Assembly (NCBI RefSeq): GCF_001652725.1
Contig: NZ_LWHJ01000011.1
Span: 930,001-994,000 of the forward strand
Source: Pedobacter psychrophilus
GTDB lineage: Bacteria > Bacteroidota > Bacteroidia > Sphingobacteriales > Sphingobacteriaceae
Length of the DNA stretch: 64,000 bases
Reading direction: 5' to 3'
In this document: piece after piece, positions 1 to 7,502 of the stretch
Numbering within the stretch: the first letter of the stretch is position 1
Layout of the letters: every line of letters begins with the position of its first letter
Notes under the pieces: generated by a model
Databases searched by the model: none
What the model was told of the DNA's origin: nothing
What the model saw: only the letters and a program-made list of their open reading frames with translations
Translations under genes and position numbers: made by a program

Positions 1-1
1 A

Positions 2-1384
2 AGCTTTTATAGCAGCCGAGATTACGCCTATGCTTGGTTTGATAATGGAAAGCCGATAGAACAGGCTGGAAATCTTTTTAATAGGATCATTAACTTAGAG
101 AGTGAGGGCATTTATAGTAAAGTTCCTTATCAGGATAAATTAGATTCTTTGTTTAATTTATCAGGAACAGAAACAAAACCCAGTATCTTATTAGAATTGA
201 TGCTTACCGCAGATTATTTTATATTTTCAAAATTAAGTTGGGAAGGTATGGATCAATCGGTAAGTGAATCTTTAAAATGGCATTTGCCCCGTAAAAAAGT
301 AAATTATGAACAGTATTTGGATAGCATTTTAGATAATCATAACTCCGAAAAAACCATCAAAGAACCTGTATACAGACAATATGAATTATTAAGGGCCTTT
401 CTTAAAAAATATAAAGTTTTAGAGCGCCAACAGTCTTGGCCAAATATTAAATTTATTAAAAACGGAACTCAGCCAGGAGATTCTTCCACAATTATTTCTT
501 CAATTAAAAAAAGACTTTATTTATTGAATGATTTTCACGGAGACACCACCAATACGGTTTTTGATGAAAACTTATCACAATCTATAAAAATCTATCAGCA
601 AAGAAATGGAATAAATCCAGACGGAAAGATTAATAAAGAAACCATCAATACTTTAAATATCCCATTGAAAAATCTGATTAAGCAGATTATTGTAAATATG
701 GAACGTAACCGATGGTTGCCAATAGCTAAATATGAAGATGTTTTGGCAGTTAATATCCCCGATTTTAAATTACATGTTTTCCATTTAGATAGCTTATTAT
801 GGAGTTGCAAAGTAGTTGTAGGAAAAACTACGAGACCTACTACGGTTTTTTATGGTGACTTAAAATATGTGGTATTTAGTCCTTATTGGAATATCCCAGA
901 AAGTATCACTAAAAATGAAATAGTGCCGCAAATGAGGAAAAACGCAAACTATCTAAAGAACCATGCGATGGAAATTATTGGTTATAGTAACGGATTACCT
1001 ACAGTAAGACAAAAACCAGGTCCTGATAATGCTTTAGGTTTGGTAAAATTTCTTTTTCCCAACAGTTACAACATTTATTTGCATGATACACCAGCCAAAT
1101 CATTATTTGGAGAAACGTCAAGAACATTTAGTCATGGATGTATAAGAGTAGAAGAGCCTGTAAAACTTGCTAATTTCCTACTCCAATACCAAATCGATTG
1201 GACACCAGAAAAGATAAATTTAGCCATGCACAATGGTAGAGAAATTAATGTGAGCCTAACCAAAAAAGTGCCTGTTTTTATAGCCTATTTTACTGCATTT
1301 GTAGGTAAAGATCAAAAGTTAAACTTTAGAAAAGATATTTACAATTTGGATAAGCACTTAGCAGATATGTTATTATTGGATTGA
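2..1384 (+). CDS. L,D-transpeptidase, YcbB-type (5' end outside window)
   Basis: The reading frame is open from base 2 to the stop at 1382-1384, so the gene begins upstream of the window; the TTG at 149 is not the true start. About 460 residues are visible. The first residues (Tyr-rich stretch, then AWF and NGKPIEQAG) resemble the N-terminal scaffold domain of YcbB-type enzymes. A peptidoglycan-binding-like helical domain follows at roughly residues 170-218, then the YkuD catalytic domain with the SHGCIRV motif; by this numbering His378 and Cys380 are the catalytic pair. Family members form 3-3 cross-links in periplasmic peptidoglycan. The frame ends just before a convergent ABC-transporter operon, with a short hairpin between them. 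Confidence 0.9.
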   Translation, partial: SFYSSRDYAYAWFDNGKPIEQAGNLFNRIINLESEGIYSKVPYQDKLDSLFNLSGTETKPSILLELMLTADYFIFSKLSWEGMDQSVSESLKWHLPRKKVNYEQYLDSILDNHNSEKTIKEPVYRQYELLRAFLKKYKVLERQQSWPNIKFIKNGTQPGDSSTIISSIKKRLYLLNDFHGDTTNTVFDENLSQSIKIYQQRNGINPDGKINKETINTLNIPLKNLIKQIIVNMERNRWLPIAKYEDVLAVNIPDFKLHVFHLDSLLWSCKVVVGKTTRPTTVFYGDLKYVVFSPYWNIPESITKNEIVPQMRKNANYLKNHAMEIIGYSNGLPTVRQKPGPDNALGLVKFLFPNSYNIYLHDTPAKSLFGETSRTFSHGCIRVEEPVKLANFLLQYQIDWTPEKINLAMHNGREINVSLTKKVPVFIAYFTAFVGKDQKLNFRKDIYNLDKHLADMLLLD

Positions 1385-1407
1385 TCAATCGAATTATTAT
1401 TTTGAAG

Positions 1408-1433
1408 TAAATAAAGGGAGGCAGCTTTATTTA
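1408..1433. terminator. Low-GC hairpin between convergent genes
   Basis: TAAATAAAG at 1408-1416 pairs perfectly with CTTTATTTA at 1425-1433 across an 8-nt loop. The right arm contains the stop codon of the minus-strand ATPase gene. The stem is AT-rich and lacks a long T tract, so terminator function is only possible. Confidence 0.35.
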
Positions 1434-2120
1434 TGATAGCTCTGTTTTTATAATTTTTCCATCTTGCATCGTAATAATCCGATTTGTTTTTTTGGCGAAA
1501 TCTAAATCATGGGTAACTATCAATAAAGTTTGATGATATTCTTCAGCCAGTTCTTTAAAAATATTAAACACTACATCGCTATTATGTTTATCTAAATTTC
1601 CTGTTGGTTCGTCTCCCATAATAATCAATGGCTCGTTAATTAGTGCCCTTGCAATAGCTACTCTTTGTTTTTGCCCACCGCTTAATTGGTTAGGATATTT
1701 TAATGCCTCATTTTCTATACCTAATATTTTTAATTTTTCATAAGCATGGTGCTCTACTTCCTTGCTGGTGAGTTTTCCAAATTTAAGCCCAGGCAACATT
1801 ACATTTTGGAGGTTATTAAATTCATTTAGTAAGTAATGAAATTGAAAGACGAAACCAATTTTTTCATTTCTTACTTGAGCAAGTTCTTTGTCGTTTTTAG
1901 TTTTCATGGAGATGCCATCTAACAATAGCATTCCTTCATAGCTGGTATCCATAGTAGACAATATATAAAGCAAGGTAGATTTACCACATCCAGATTTACC
2001 CACTATCGAAACGAACTCGCTTTTATTAACGGAAAAGCTCACATCCGTAAGTACTTTAACGGTAAGTGGATCATGAAAAGATTTGCTAATGCCTATGGCT
2101 TCTATAATTTTTTCTTCCAT
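1431..2120 (-). CDS. ABC transporter ATP-binding protein (LolD/MacB/DevA-like)
   Basis: A single nucleotide-binding domain of 229 residues. Walker A is GKSGCGKS at about residues 41-48, the signature is LSGGQKQR near residue 145, Walker B reads LIIMGDEPT, and the switch histidine lies in THDLDF. This is the LolD/MacB/DevA branch that partners FtsX-like permeases. It is the last gene of a three-gene minus-strand operon: adaptor (3380-4483), permease (2124-3383), ATPase. Only 3 bp separate it from the permease, so translational coupling is likely. It should energise export or release of a lipid, peptide or lipoprotein substrate from the inner membrane; the substrate cannot be read from the sequence. 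Confidence 0.92.
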   Translation of the reverse strand: MEEKIIEAIGISKSFHDPLTVKVLTDVSFSVNKSEFVSIVGKSGCGKSTLLYILSTMDTSYEGMLLLDGISMKTKNDKELAQVRNEKIGFVFQFHYLLNEFNNLQNVMLPGLKFGKLTSKEVEHHAYEKLKILGIENEALKYPNQLSGGQKQRVAIARALINEPLIIMGDEPTGNLDKHNSDVVFNIFKELAEEYHQTLLIVTHDLDFAKKTNRIITMQDGKIIKTELS

Positions 2121-2123
2121 AAA

Positions 2124-3383
2124 CTATTTTCCTCTAATTATGTCTACAGGATCTATTTTACTGGCTTTTTTTGATTGAAAATATCCCGCCATATAGGTGG
2201 TGATAAGAGAAAAAACTGCACCGATTAAATAAAATTTAGTGTTGTAATTAATAGGGTAGGTTTTAACAGTTGGTAAAGAGGCTGTATTAAAAGGTATTTG
2301 CCCAATTATGGCCGAAAGCCCAAATCCAAAAATAAGTCCAACTATACCACCAACCAAGCCAATGGTTAGTGCAATGGTAATAAATATGGCGTTTACATCC
2401 TTACCAGAAAAACCAGTTGCTTTTAAAATGGCAATAGAATCCATCTTTTCATAAATCATCATGTTTAGGATATTATAAATCCCAAACCCAGCAACAATAA
2501 GCAAGGTAATGCCAACCGCATATGAAATTAGTGTTCTTACTGAACTCCCGGTTTCAAATTGGGCATTAGCTGTTTGTATATCTATTGCATCTGTTTCAAA
2601 TAACTTGTTATATTTTTTTGTTAACTCTGGGGCTTTGGTGATGTCGTATAGTTTAATCTGAATATCGGTAATATAGCTAGCTGGTTTACCTAATATTTTT
2701 TGAATAGTTGCCAAAGTAACATAGCTTTGAATTTTATCTAACTCATCCATCCCTGATTGAAAAAATCCTACAACTTTTAAAGTAAACTGAGTTCCATTAC
2801 TAGTAGTAATTTGAATATTGTCGCCAACTTGTACAAGTAATTTCTTGGCTGCCCCTATACCTAAGATGATACTATTTGGTGTGTTTTTTAAATCCAGGCT
2901 GTTGCCATCTACTACATAATCCTTAAAAGTAAAAAGTCTATTTTCTGCATCAACATCAATTCCATCTAAAATACCAGTTAAGCTAATTTCGCCTACATGG
3001 TAAAATATAGGTACCGTATTTTTGGGAGCGACTCCTCTGATATTGTTATCCTCTCTTAAAGCTTTAATTATAGCTTCGCTGTTTCTAATTTCAGGAAGTT
3101 CATTTTTTGGTTTTACATGTGCAATAAAATGGTAAGCATCAGGGTAGGCCTCAGATTTGGAAATGGGTTGGATGCTTGATGGAGATACTTCGTTGTATAA
3201 TCTTATGTGAGGAGTCCGATTCAAAATTAAATTATCCAGCAAATCATTTAAGCCCCCCATAAAACTTAGTAGCGTAATAAACATAGTAATGCTAAATGTA
3301 ACCCCAAATGCAGCCACTATCGTTTGCTTAAACCTTGCCATAAGCAATGCCATTGCAATTTGGGCAATGAGTTTTATTTTCAT
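2124..3383 (-). CDS. FtsX-like ABC transporter permease (DevC/LolE-type)
   Basis: A 419-residue membrane protein with one N-terminal transmembrane segment, a large periplasmic MacB/LolE-like domain of about 230 residues, and three C-terminal transmembrane segments, the classic FtsX arrangement. The loop EKMDSIAILKATGFSGKDV is the typical cytoplasmic coupling segment that contacts the ATPase. The start codon overlaps the stop of the upstream adaptor gene by 4 bp. With the adaptor and ATPase it makes a DevBCA-like tripartite exporter; no TolC-type outer-membrane partner is encoded next to it. Confidence 0.9.
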   Translation of the reverse strand: MKIKLIAQIAMALLMARFKQTIVAAFGVTFSITMFITLLSFMGGLNDLLDNLILNRTPHIRLYNEVSPSSIQPISKSEAYPDAYHFIAHVKPKNELPEIRNSEAIIKALREDNNIRGVAPKNTVPIFYHVGEISLTGILDGIDVDAENRLFTFKDYVVDGNSLDLKNTPNSIILGIGAAKKLLVQVGDNIQITTSNGTQFTLKVVGFFQSGMDELDKIQSYVTLATIQKILGKPASYITDIQIKLYDITKAPELTKKYNKLFETDAIDIQTANAQFETGSSVRTLISYAVGITLLIVAGFGIYNILNMMIYEKMDSIAILKATGFSGKDVNAIFITIALTIGLVGGIVGLIFGFGLSAIIGQIPFNTASLPTVKTYPINYNTKFYLIGAVFSLITTYMAGYFQSKKASKIDPVDIIRGK

Positions 3384-4483
3384 TGCTTTGGCATGATCAG
3401 TTCATCATTCTCGTCTATTCCAGAAAGGATTTCTGCCATCTGAAGATCTTTTAAACCTATTTTTACGGGTATGTTTTTTCCAGATTTATTTATAACTGTT
3501 GAGTCGTTAGAAAGATAACTTCTAGGAATTAATAGCGCATTTTTTTTTGTTTGGAGAACCACGTTAGCCTCAAATGAAATATTTGGATATAATATTAGTG
3601 GTGGCTTAACAAACTTGGCTTCTATTGTAAAAGTTTTACTTTGCACATTCATTATCGGATTAATTTTAGTTACTACCGCTTTAAATACCGAATCTTTATA
3701 GCTATTTAATACAACAAAGACAGACATACCTAATTTAATCGATACAATATCATATTCATCCACCTGCATTTTAAGAAGATAATTACTATCATCACCAATA
3801 ATAGCGATCGGAATTTGAGGGTTAACAATTTCTCCTTTGGCAAGGTTCATTTGATATATCTTTCCCTTAACTTTACTTTTAATCAGATAATCATCAGTAG
3901 TTTTATTGCTAATTAAACGGTTGTTTTGGGCTTGTTTAGATAAATAGCTCAATTGTTTTTCTAGTTCTGATTGTTTTTCCTTTGCAGAAGCATAATTATT
4001 ACTCGAGCTTTTGAAGGCAATTTCTCGCTGTTCTAATTCTATTTTTGTACCTACATTTTGTGTCCATAAATTCTTTTGCCTTTTAAGCATAAGGGCATCA
4101 TTTTCCATTTGGATTTTTGTAAGAACAACCACAGATTTAGCTTCCTCTAATTTTCCAACATTAAAGTTGTAATCATTAAAATCTGCATTTAGTTTTGCGT
4201 TATCCGATTGTATTTTTTGAGCATCATTTACAATGGAGATAATTGGTGTACCTATTTCAACTTCAGAATCCTCATCCGTAATTATTTCGTTAACTATCCC
4301 GTTTACAGTAGCATAAACTTGGTATTGATTTTCACTCTCAACTACGCCAGAAGCGTAAACAGAAGTTGTTATTGATTTCCTTACAGGACTGATGGTTTCT
4401 TGATTATTTTGGCAGGAGCTAATTAAGATCAATACTAAGACAAGCTTATTTAGGTGCTTAAATAGCTGTTTATTTCCTTTCAT
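3380..4483 (-). CDS. HlyD-family periplasmic adaptor, predicted lipoprotein
   Basis: 367 residues. The N-terminus is a type II signal peptide ending in the lipobox ISSC, so Cys24 should be lipidated. A biotinyl-lipoyl-like half domain follows, with VVESENQYQVYATVNGIV, then a long alpha-helical hairpin at about residues 90-190, the second half domain, and a beta-barrel region, the usual membrane-fusion-protein order. It is the first gene of the three-gene export operon and overlaps the permease start by 4 bp. Its role would be to link the inner-membrane permease to the periplasm or an outer-membrane channel. DevB and MacA are the closest functional analogues. Confidence 0.88.
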   Translation of the reverse strand: MKGNKQLFKHLNKLVLVLILISSCQNNQETISPVRKSITTSVYASGVVESENQYQVYATVNGIVNEIITDEDSEVEIGTPIISIVNDAQKIQSDNAKLNADFNDYNFNVGKLEEAKSVVVLTKIQMENDALMLKRQKNLWTQNVGTKIELEQREIAFKSSSNNYASAKEKQSELEKQLSYLSKQAQNNRLISNKTTDDYLIKSKVKGKIYQMNLAKGEIVNPQIPIAIIGDDSNYLLKMQVDEYDIVSIKLGMSVFVVLNSYKDSVFKAVVTKINPIMNVQSKTFTIEAKFVKPPLILYPNISFEANVVLQTKKNALLIPRSYLSNDSTVINKSGKNIPVKIGLKDLQMAEILSGIDENDELIMPKQ

Positions 4484-4548
4484 TTAATAAAGCTTTAAAT
4501 AATGTCCTGTATTGTCAAAATTTAATATTACTGCGGCGATATAGATTT

Positions 4549-5016
4549 TTAAGTTGCGTCTATCAACAAAGGGTTTACCTCAATAATTATTTCCACAAAT
4601 ATTTTCGACTTGATAGAATGTGCTATTAAACAAGCGTCCTCGGCTTTTTTAACAATTCGCATGGCTTTATCTCTATAAAGTTCATTATGGATTATGACTT
4701 TTGGTTCCAGATAAATTTCACTCATCATTAATTTACCCTCTATATTTTCTAACTTTCCTTTTGCCTTACAGCTAAAGCTTGTAAATTCCAGGGTAGAATT
4801 CTCGGCTATAGCCAAAAAAGTTGTCATTAAACAGCCGCTAACAGCAGCTACAAATAAATGCTCGGGAGACCAAATCCCCTCCATTCCTTTAGGGAATTCT
4901 GGTGGCGTGGCCACTTCTATACAAACACCGTTTTTTTTATTCAATTCTGGAGAACATACAATGCCTTTGCGGCTGTTTTCCCAATTGGTATCTACATTAT
5001 AATAATAAGGTTCCAT
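4549..5016 (-). CDS. OsmC family protein
   Basis: 155 residues with the OsmC fold signatures: SPEHLFVAAVSGC with Cys62 and a second redox cysteine, Cys129, in EDACLIAHS. In the family these two cysteines reduce organic hydroperoxides or related sulfur species in the cytoplasm. The sequence is more divergent than the Ohr protein at 30391-30801 and belongs to another subgroup. It lies 23 bp downstream of a small DUF2892 membrane protein on the same strand, so the two are probably one transcript facing the DUF2892-rhodanese-Crp/Fnr set. This context suggests sulfur or redox stress rather than osmotic stress. Confidence 0.87.
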   Translation of the reverse strand: MEPYYYNVDTNWENSRKGIVCSPELNKKNGVCIEVATPPEFPKGMEGIWSPEHLFVAAVSGCLMTTFLAIAENSTLEFTSFSCKAKGKLENIEGKLMMSEIYLEPKVIIHNELYRDKAMRIVKKAEDACLIAHSIKSKIFVEIIIEVNPLLIDAT

Positions 5017-5039
5017 TGCTATGTTGTTTTAAAGGGTAA

Positions 5040-5249
5040 TTAATGTTCTATTTTTTTCTTGGTATTAATTCCAAAAGGCAGGTAAAGGGGACAAAAACTC
5101 ACGAAACTTGTAAATATTAATATTCCACTCACTACCAATAATATGATTGCCAATGCACCATTAATTATTTGAGTAAAATATAAAACTAAAATTATGACAG
5201 CGATTCCAAATCTGATGAGTTGATCTCCTGTACCCATGTTTCTTTTCAT
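5040..5249 (-). CDS. Small DUF2892 (YgaP-like) inner membrane protein
   Basis: 69 residues with two hydrophobic segments (about residues 11-29 and 31-50) and the FCPLYLPFGINT ending seen in DUF2892 proteins, where a Cys-Pro follows the second transmembrane helix. DUF2892 is the membrane half of E. coli YgaP, whose other half is a rhodanese. Here the rhodanese is a separate gene at 5791. It probably shares a transcript with the OsmC gene. A second DUF2892-like protein is encoded divergently at 5528. Confidence 0.8.
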   Translation of the reverse strand: MKRNMGTGDQLIRFGIAVIILVLYFTQIINGALAIILLVVSGILIFTSFVSFCPLYLPFGINTKKKIEH

Positions 5250-5451
5250 GATGACTTAATTTAAATCTGATTTTTTTAATTTATTGTATAAATGTGATGG
5301 TAAAAGCTTGTATAAAAAGTGATGCCTAACACAAATAGTTATGATTAATAGCATTTCCTTAATTAATTAACTGCGATTAAAATTCTGATAGATTATTAGT
5401 CTTTAAGTGTACCGATAGTGATAAGAAAAACACGTTATGCTTTTACCAGTA

Positions 5452-5469
5452 TTGTAACTTTTGTTACAA
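5452..5469. promoter_or_regulatory. Crp/Fnr-type palindromic operator
   Basis: TTGTAAC at 5452-5458 and GTTACAA at 5463-5469 form a perfect 7-4-7 inverted repeat, the size and symmetry of a Crp/Fnr dimer site. Its centre (5460.5) is about 43 bp upstream of the start site expected from the -7 element at 5490-5497, close to the class II activator position. A Crp/Fnr regulator is encoded at 6175-6804. It sits about 200 bp upstream of the minus-strand gene at 5040-5249 and could serve both directions. Confidence 0.6.
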
Positions 5470-5489
5470 ACAAAGCGCACTTGTGGGTT

Positions 5490-5497
5490 TACCTTTG
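5490..5497 (+). promoter_or_regulatory. Bacteroidota -7 promoter element
   Basis: TACCTTTG matches the Bacteroidota -7 consensus TAnnTTTG exactly. No good -33 TTTG lies at the normal distance, which fits an activator-dependent promoter using the palindrome just upstream. Confidence 0.5.
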
Positions 5498-5527
5498 TTT
5501 AAATCAATAAAGCTTAATTATAAAAAC

Positions 5528-5764
5528 ATGAAAAACAGGATACTCAAAAATTGGTCGTTTATGCGTTTCATTAGGCTGGCGATAGGCATAGCAATTATCA
5601 TGGAAGCTATATATGCTAAAGATTTACTGATTGGTGCACTAGGGTTGTATTTTGCTAGTATGGCCGTTTTTAATTTTGGCTGTTGCACAAACGGTGCATG
5701 TTTTACCACCATAAGACCTAACTCAAAAAGCATGGACGATGTGAGCTATGAAGAAATCAATTAA
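5528..5764 (+). CDS. Small DUF2892-like membrane protein
   Basis: 78 residues from the ATG at 5528. The frame stays open up to 5483, but that start falls on the predicted -7 element, so 5528 is preferred. Two hydrophobic stretches (FMRFIRLAIGIAIIMEAIY and LIGALGLYFASMAVFNF) are followed by a Cys-rich turn, GCCTNGACF, which places three cysteines at the membrane face. This resembles DUF2892 proteins with the Cys motif expanded. It lies 26 bp before the rhodanese gene, so together they would reconstitute the two parts of YgaP. The cysteines could accept persulfide sulfur; that is inference. Confidence 0.75.
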   Translation: MKNRILKNWSFMRFIRLAIGIAIIMEAIYAKDLLIGALGLYFASMAVFNFGCCTNGACFTTIRPNSKSMDDVSYEEIN

Positions 5765-5790
5765 ATATTACCTTATAAAAACATAAAATA

Positions 5791-6102
5791 ATGATGAACA
5801 TATTTAAACAATTATTTGGCAGTGCAGAAACTGTTGATTTGGGAAATCTTATTAAAGAAGGTGCTTTTTTAGTAGATGTAAGAACTACTGGTGAGTTTGC
5901 CGCAGGCCATGTAAAAGGTTCAGTAAATATCCCATTAGATAGGCTTGGTTCAGAAATGGCAAAATTTAAAAACAAAAATAATATCATCGTCTTTTGTCAA
6001 AGCGGAGCCAGAGCAGGCCAAGCAAAGAAAATTTTGGAACAAAACGGATTTACCAATATTATTAACGGCGGCAGTTGGAACAGTATTAACAAGTACATTT
6101 AA
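5791..6102 (+). CDS. Single-domain rhodanese (sulfurtransferase)
   Basis: 103 residues, one rhodanese domain. The motifs are VDVRTTGEFAAGHVKGSVNIPL and the active-site loop CQSGARA, with catalytic Cys69 carrying the persulfide. No signal peptide is present, so it should be cytoplasmic. Single-domain rhodaneses move sulfane sulfur between thiols and are typical partners of DUF2892 membrane proteins. It lies between the DUF2892-like gene (26 bp) and the Crp/Fnr regulator (72 bp) and is probably co-transcribed with the former. The start could be 5791 or the next codon, 5794. Confidence 0.92.
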   Translation: MMNIFKQLFGSAETVDLGNLIKEGAFLVDVRTTGEFAAGHVKGSVNIPLDRLGSEMAKFKNKNNIIVFCQSGARAGQAKKILEQNGFTNIINGGSWNSINKYI

Positions 6103-6174
6103 ACAAGCAGTTCCATAATATTTTAGCCTGAGTATTTTTAAATGAGAGCCATAATTTACTCTTATATTGGCTAA

Positions 6175-6804
6175 ATGGATATTCTGCCACAATTTGAATC
6201 AATATTTGAACCCGCATTACTTAAAGAAATTCAAGAATTTGGTGTTCTAAAGATTTTTAAGGAAGGCGCAATTATTATGGACTATGGGAAGTACATCAAA
6301 ATGATGCCCTTAGTAACCAAAGGATCACTAAAAGTATTAAAAAAAGATGAGCATGGCAAAGAGATATTGCTGTACTATCTTTCTAGTAACGAGAGTTGTT
6401 CTATGGCTTATAGTTGTTGTTTGGAAGCCAGGAAAAGTGAAGTAAAAGCTATTGCAGAAGAGGATGGAGAATTAATTGCCATTCCTCATGATAAATTAGA
6501 CGAATGGCTTTGCAAATACCCAAGCTGGAAAAACTATATCATGCGTAGTTTTAACGATCGTATGTTAGAACTATTAAAATCTATTGAAAGTATCGCTTTT
6601 CATAAACTGGATGAGCGCCTGCTTGGATATTTGAATGAGAAAAAAAGGATATCCGGATCTAGTGTAATAAAAAGTTCTCATCATCAAATTGCAGATGAAC
6701 TAGCCACCTCTAGAGTAGTCATTTCCAGGCTGCTTAAACAGCTGGAAAACGAGGGTAAAATTTTGTTGTACAGGAATGAAATTAAACTTTTAAATAGCTT
6801 TTAA
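6175..6804 (+). CDS. Crp/Fnr family transcriptional regulator
   Basis: 209 residues: a cyclic-nucleotide-binding-like beta-roll (about 20-110), a long dimerisation helix (about 115-150) and a C-terminal winged helix with the recognition region HHQIADELATSRVVISRLLKQLE. The cNMP phosphate-binding signature is not conserved, so cAMP is an unlikely ligand. Four cysteines (75, 81, 82, 113) lie in or near the beta-roll, but their spacing differs from the N-terminal 4Fe-4S cluster of E. coli Fnr. They could be thiol sensors. The gene follows DUF2892 and rhodanese genes, and an 18-bp palindrome of the right type lies before that set, so it is the obvious candidate regulator. Confidence 0.9.
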   Translation: MDILPQFESIFEPALLKEIQEFGVLKIFKEGAIIMDYGKYIKMMPLVTKGSLKVLKKDEHGKEILLYYLSSNESCSMAYSCCLEARKSEVKAIAEEDGELIAIPHDKLDEWLCKYPSWKNYIMRSFNDRMLELLKSIESIAFHKLDERLLGYLNEKKRISGSSVIKSSHHQIADELATSRVVISRLLKQLENEGKILLYRNEIKLLNSF

Positions 6805-6895
6805 GTTTAAAATACCCAACCATTATTTAAGTGTTGACTTATATTCATAATTCAGCAAATCACTGTTTAATTTCATCTTTACTAATCTTTTGTTC

Positions 6896-6976
6896 AAGTT
6901 GTTAAAGCAACTTTAAATCATTTTAATCTGTGACTATACTCATTATTTAATTCGTGGTTTTCATCCAAATTTGGAT
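6896..6976. promoter_or_regulatory. Two palindromes upstream of the ATPase operon
   Basis: AAGTTG at 6896-6901 pairs with CAACTT at 6908-6913 over a 6-nt spacer. A 14-bp perfect palindrome, ATCCAAATTTGGAT, lies at 6963-6976. Both are in the 261-bp spacer before the gene at 7066. They could be regulator sites. Neither matches the GTAAC-N4-GTTAC palindrome at 5452. Confidence 0.35.
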
Positions 6977-7065
6977 AAGATTATAACAATCTTAAAGAAA
7001 CCTAAATAAGCAAGTTGTGATGGGCGCAAATTGTAGACAATAATGATTACTTAAATCAGAGCAAA

Positions 7066-7500
7066 ATGGAAACTATAGAAAGCAGACAATTATCATCAGA
7101 ATTTCAAGAATTACACAGCGAGAATAAAGAATGGATAGCGGATGTTTTGTTTATGGAAGACGAAATTCGCTTTTATAAAAAATTGTTCGACAAAGTGATT
7201 ACCGCTGCTATTCATGAAAACAGGGTTATGGAGCTTAGTCCTTTGAGCAAAAAACTGGGGCAATTAGATGAAAAAAAAGAAGCGCTTAAATTGCTCATCA
7301 CAAAAAATCAACATCTTTTAGAATCCATAATTAAAGATGCTGAGAAAACAGTTGGAATGGAAGTGATTGAAGAAAATACTGAAATCACAAAAGAAATAAA
7401 ACTTCTTTTTATGGAAGAGAGAGCCATTAGAAAAGCTTTGTTTTCGATTTCAGAAAATATATTTGATGAGGAAAATAAAAATCATCTGTTGGGCGAATAG
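7066..7500 (+). CDS. Helical protein of unknown function, coupled to P-type ATPase
   Basis: 144 residues, strongly charged and predicted almost entirely helical, with no signal peptide or transmembrane segment. I do not recognise the family. Heptad-like spacing around LSKKLGQLDEKKEALKLLI and again near KEIKLLFMEERAIRKAL suggests coiled coils or a small helical bundle. The stop at 7498-7500 is only 2 bp before the ATG of the P-type ATPase, so the two are almost certainly translated together. It may be a cytosolic accessory of the pump, but nothing in the sequence shows a metal site: there are no cysteines and few histidines. Confidence 0.75.
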   Translation: METIESRQLSSEFQELHSENKEWIADVLFMEDEIRFYKKLFDKVITAAIHENRVMELSPLSKKLGQLDEKKEALKLLITKNQHLLESIIKDAEKTVGMEVIEENTEITKEIKLLFMEERAIRKALFSISENIFDEENKNHLLGE

Positions 7501-7502
7501 CA

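Noticed and set aside
1-148. TTG at 149 as start of the L,D-transpeptidase
   Set aside because: The same frame is open and protein-like back to base 2, matching the YcbB N-terminal domain.
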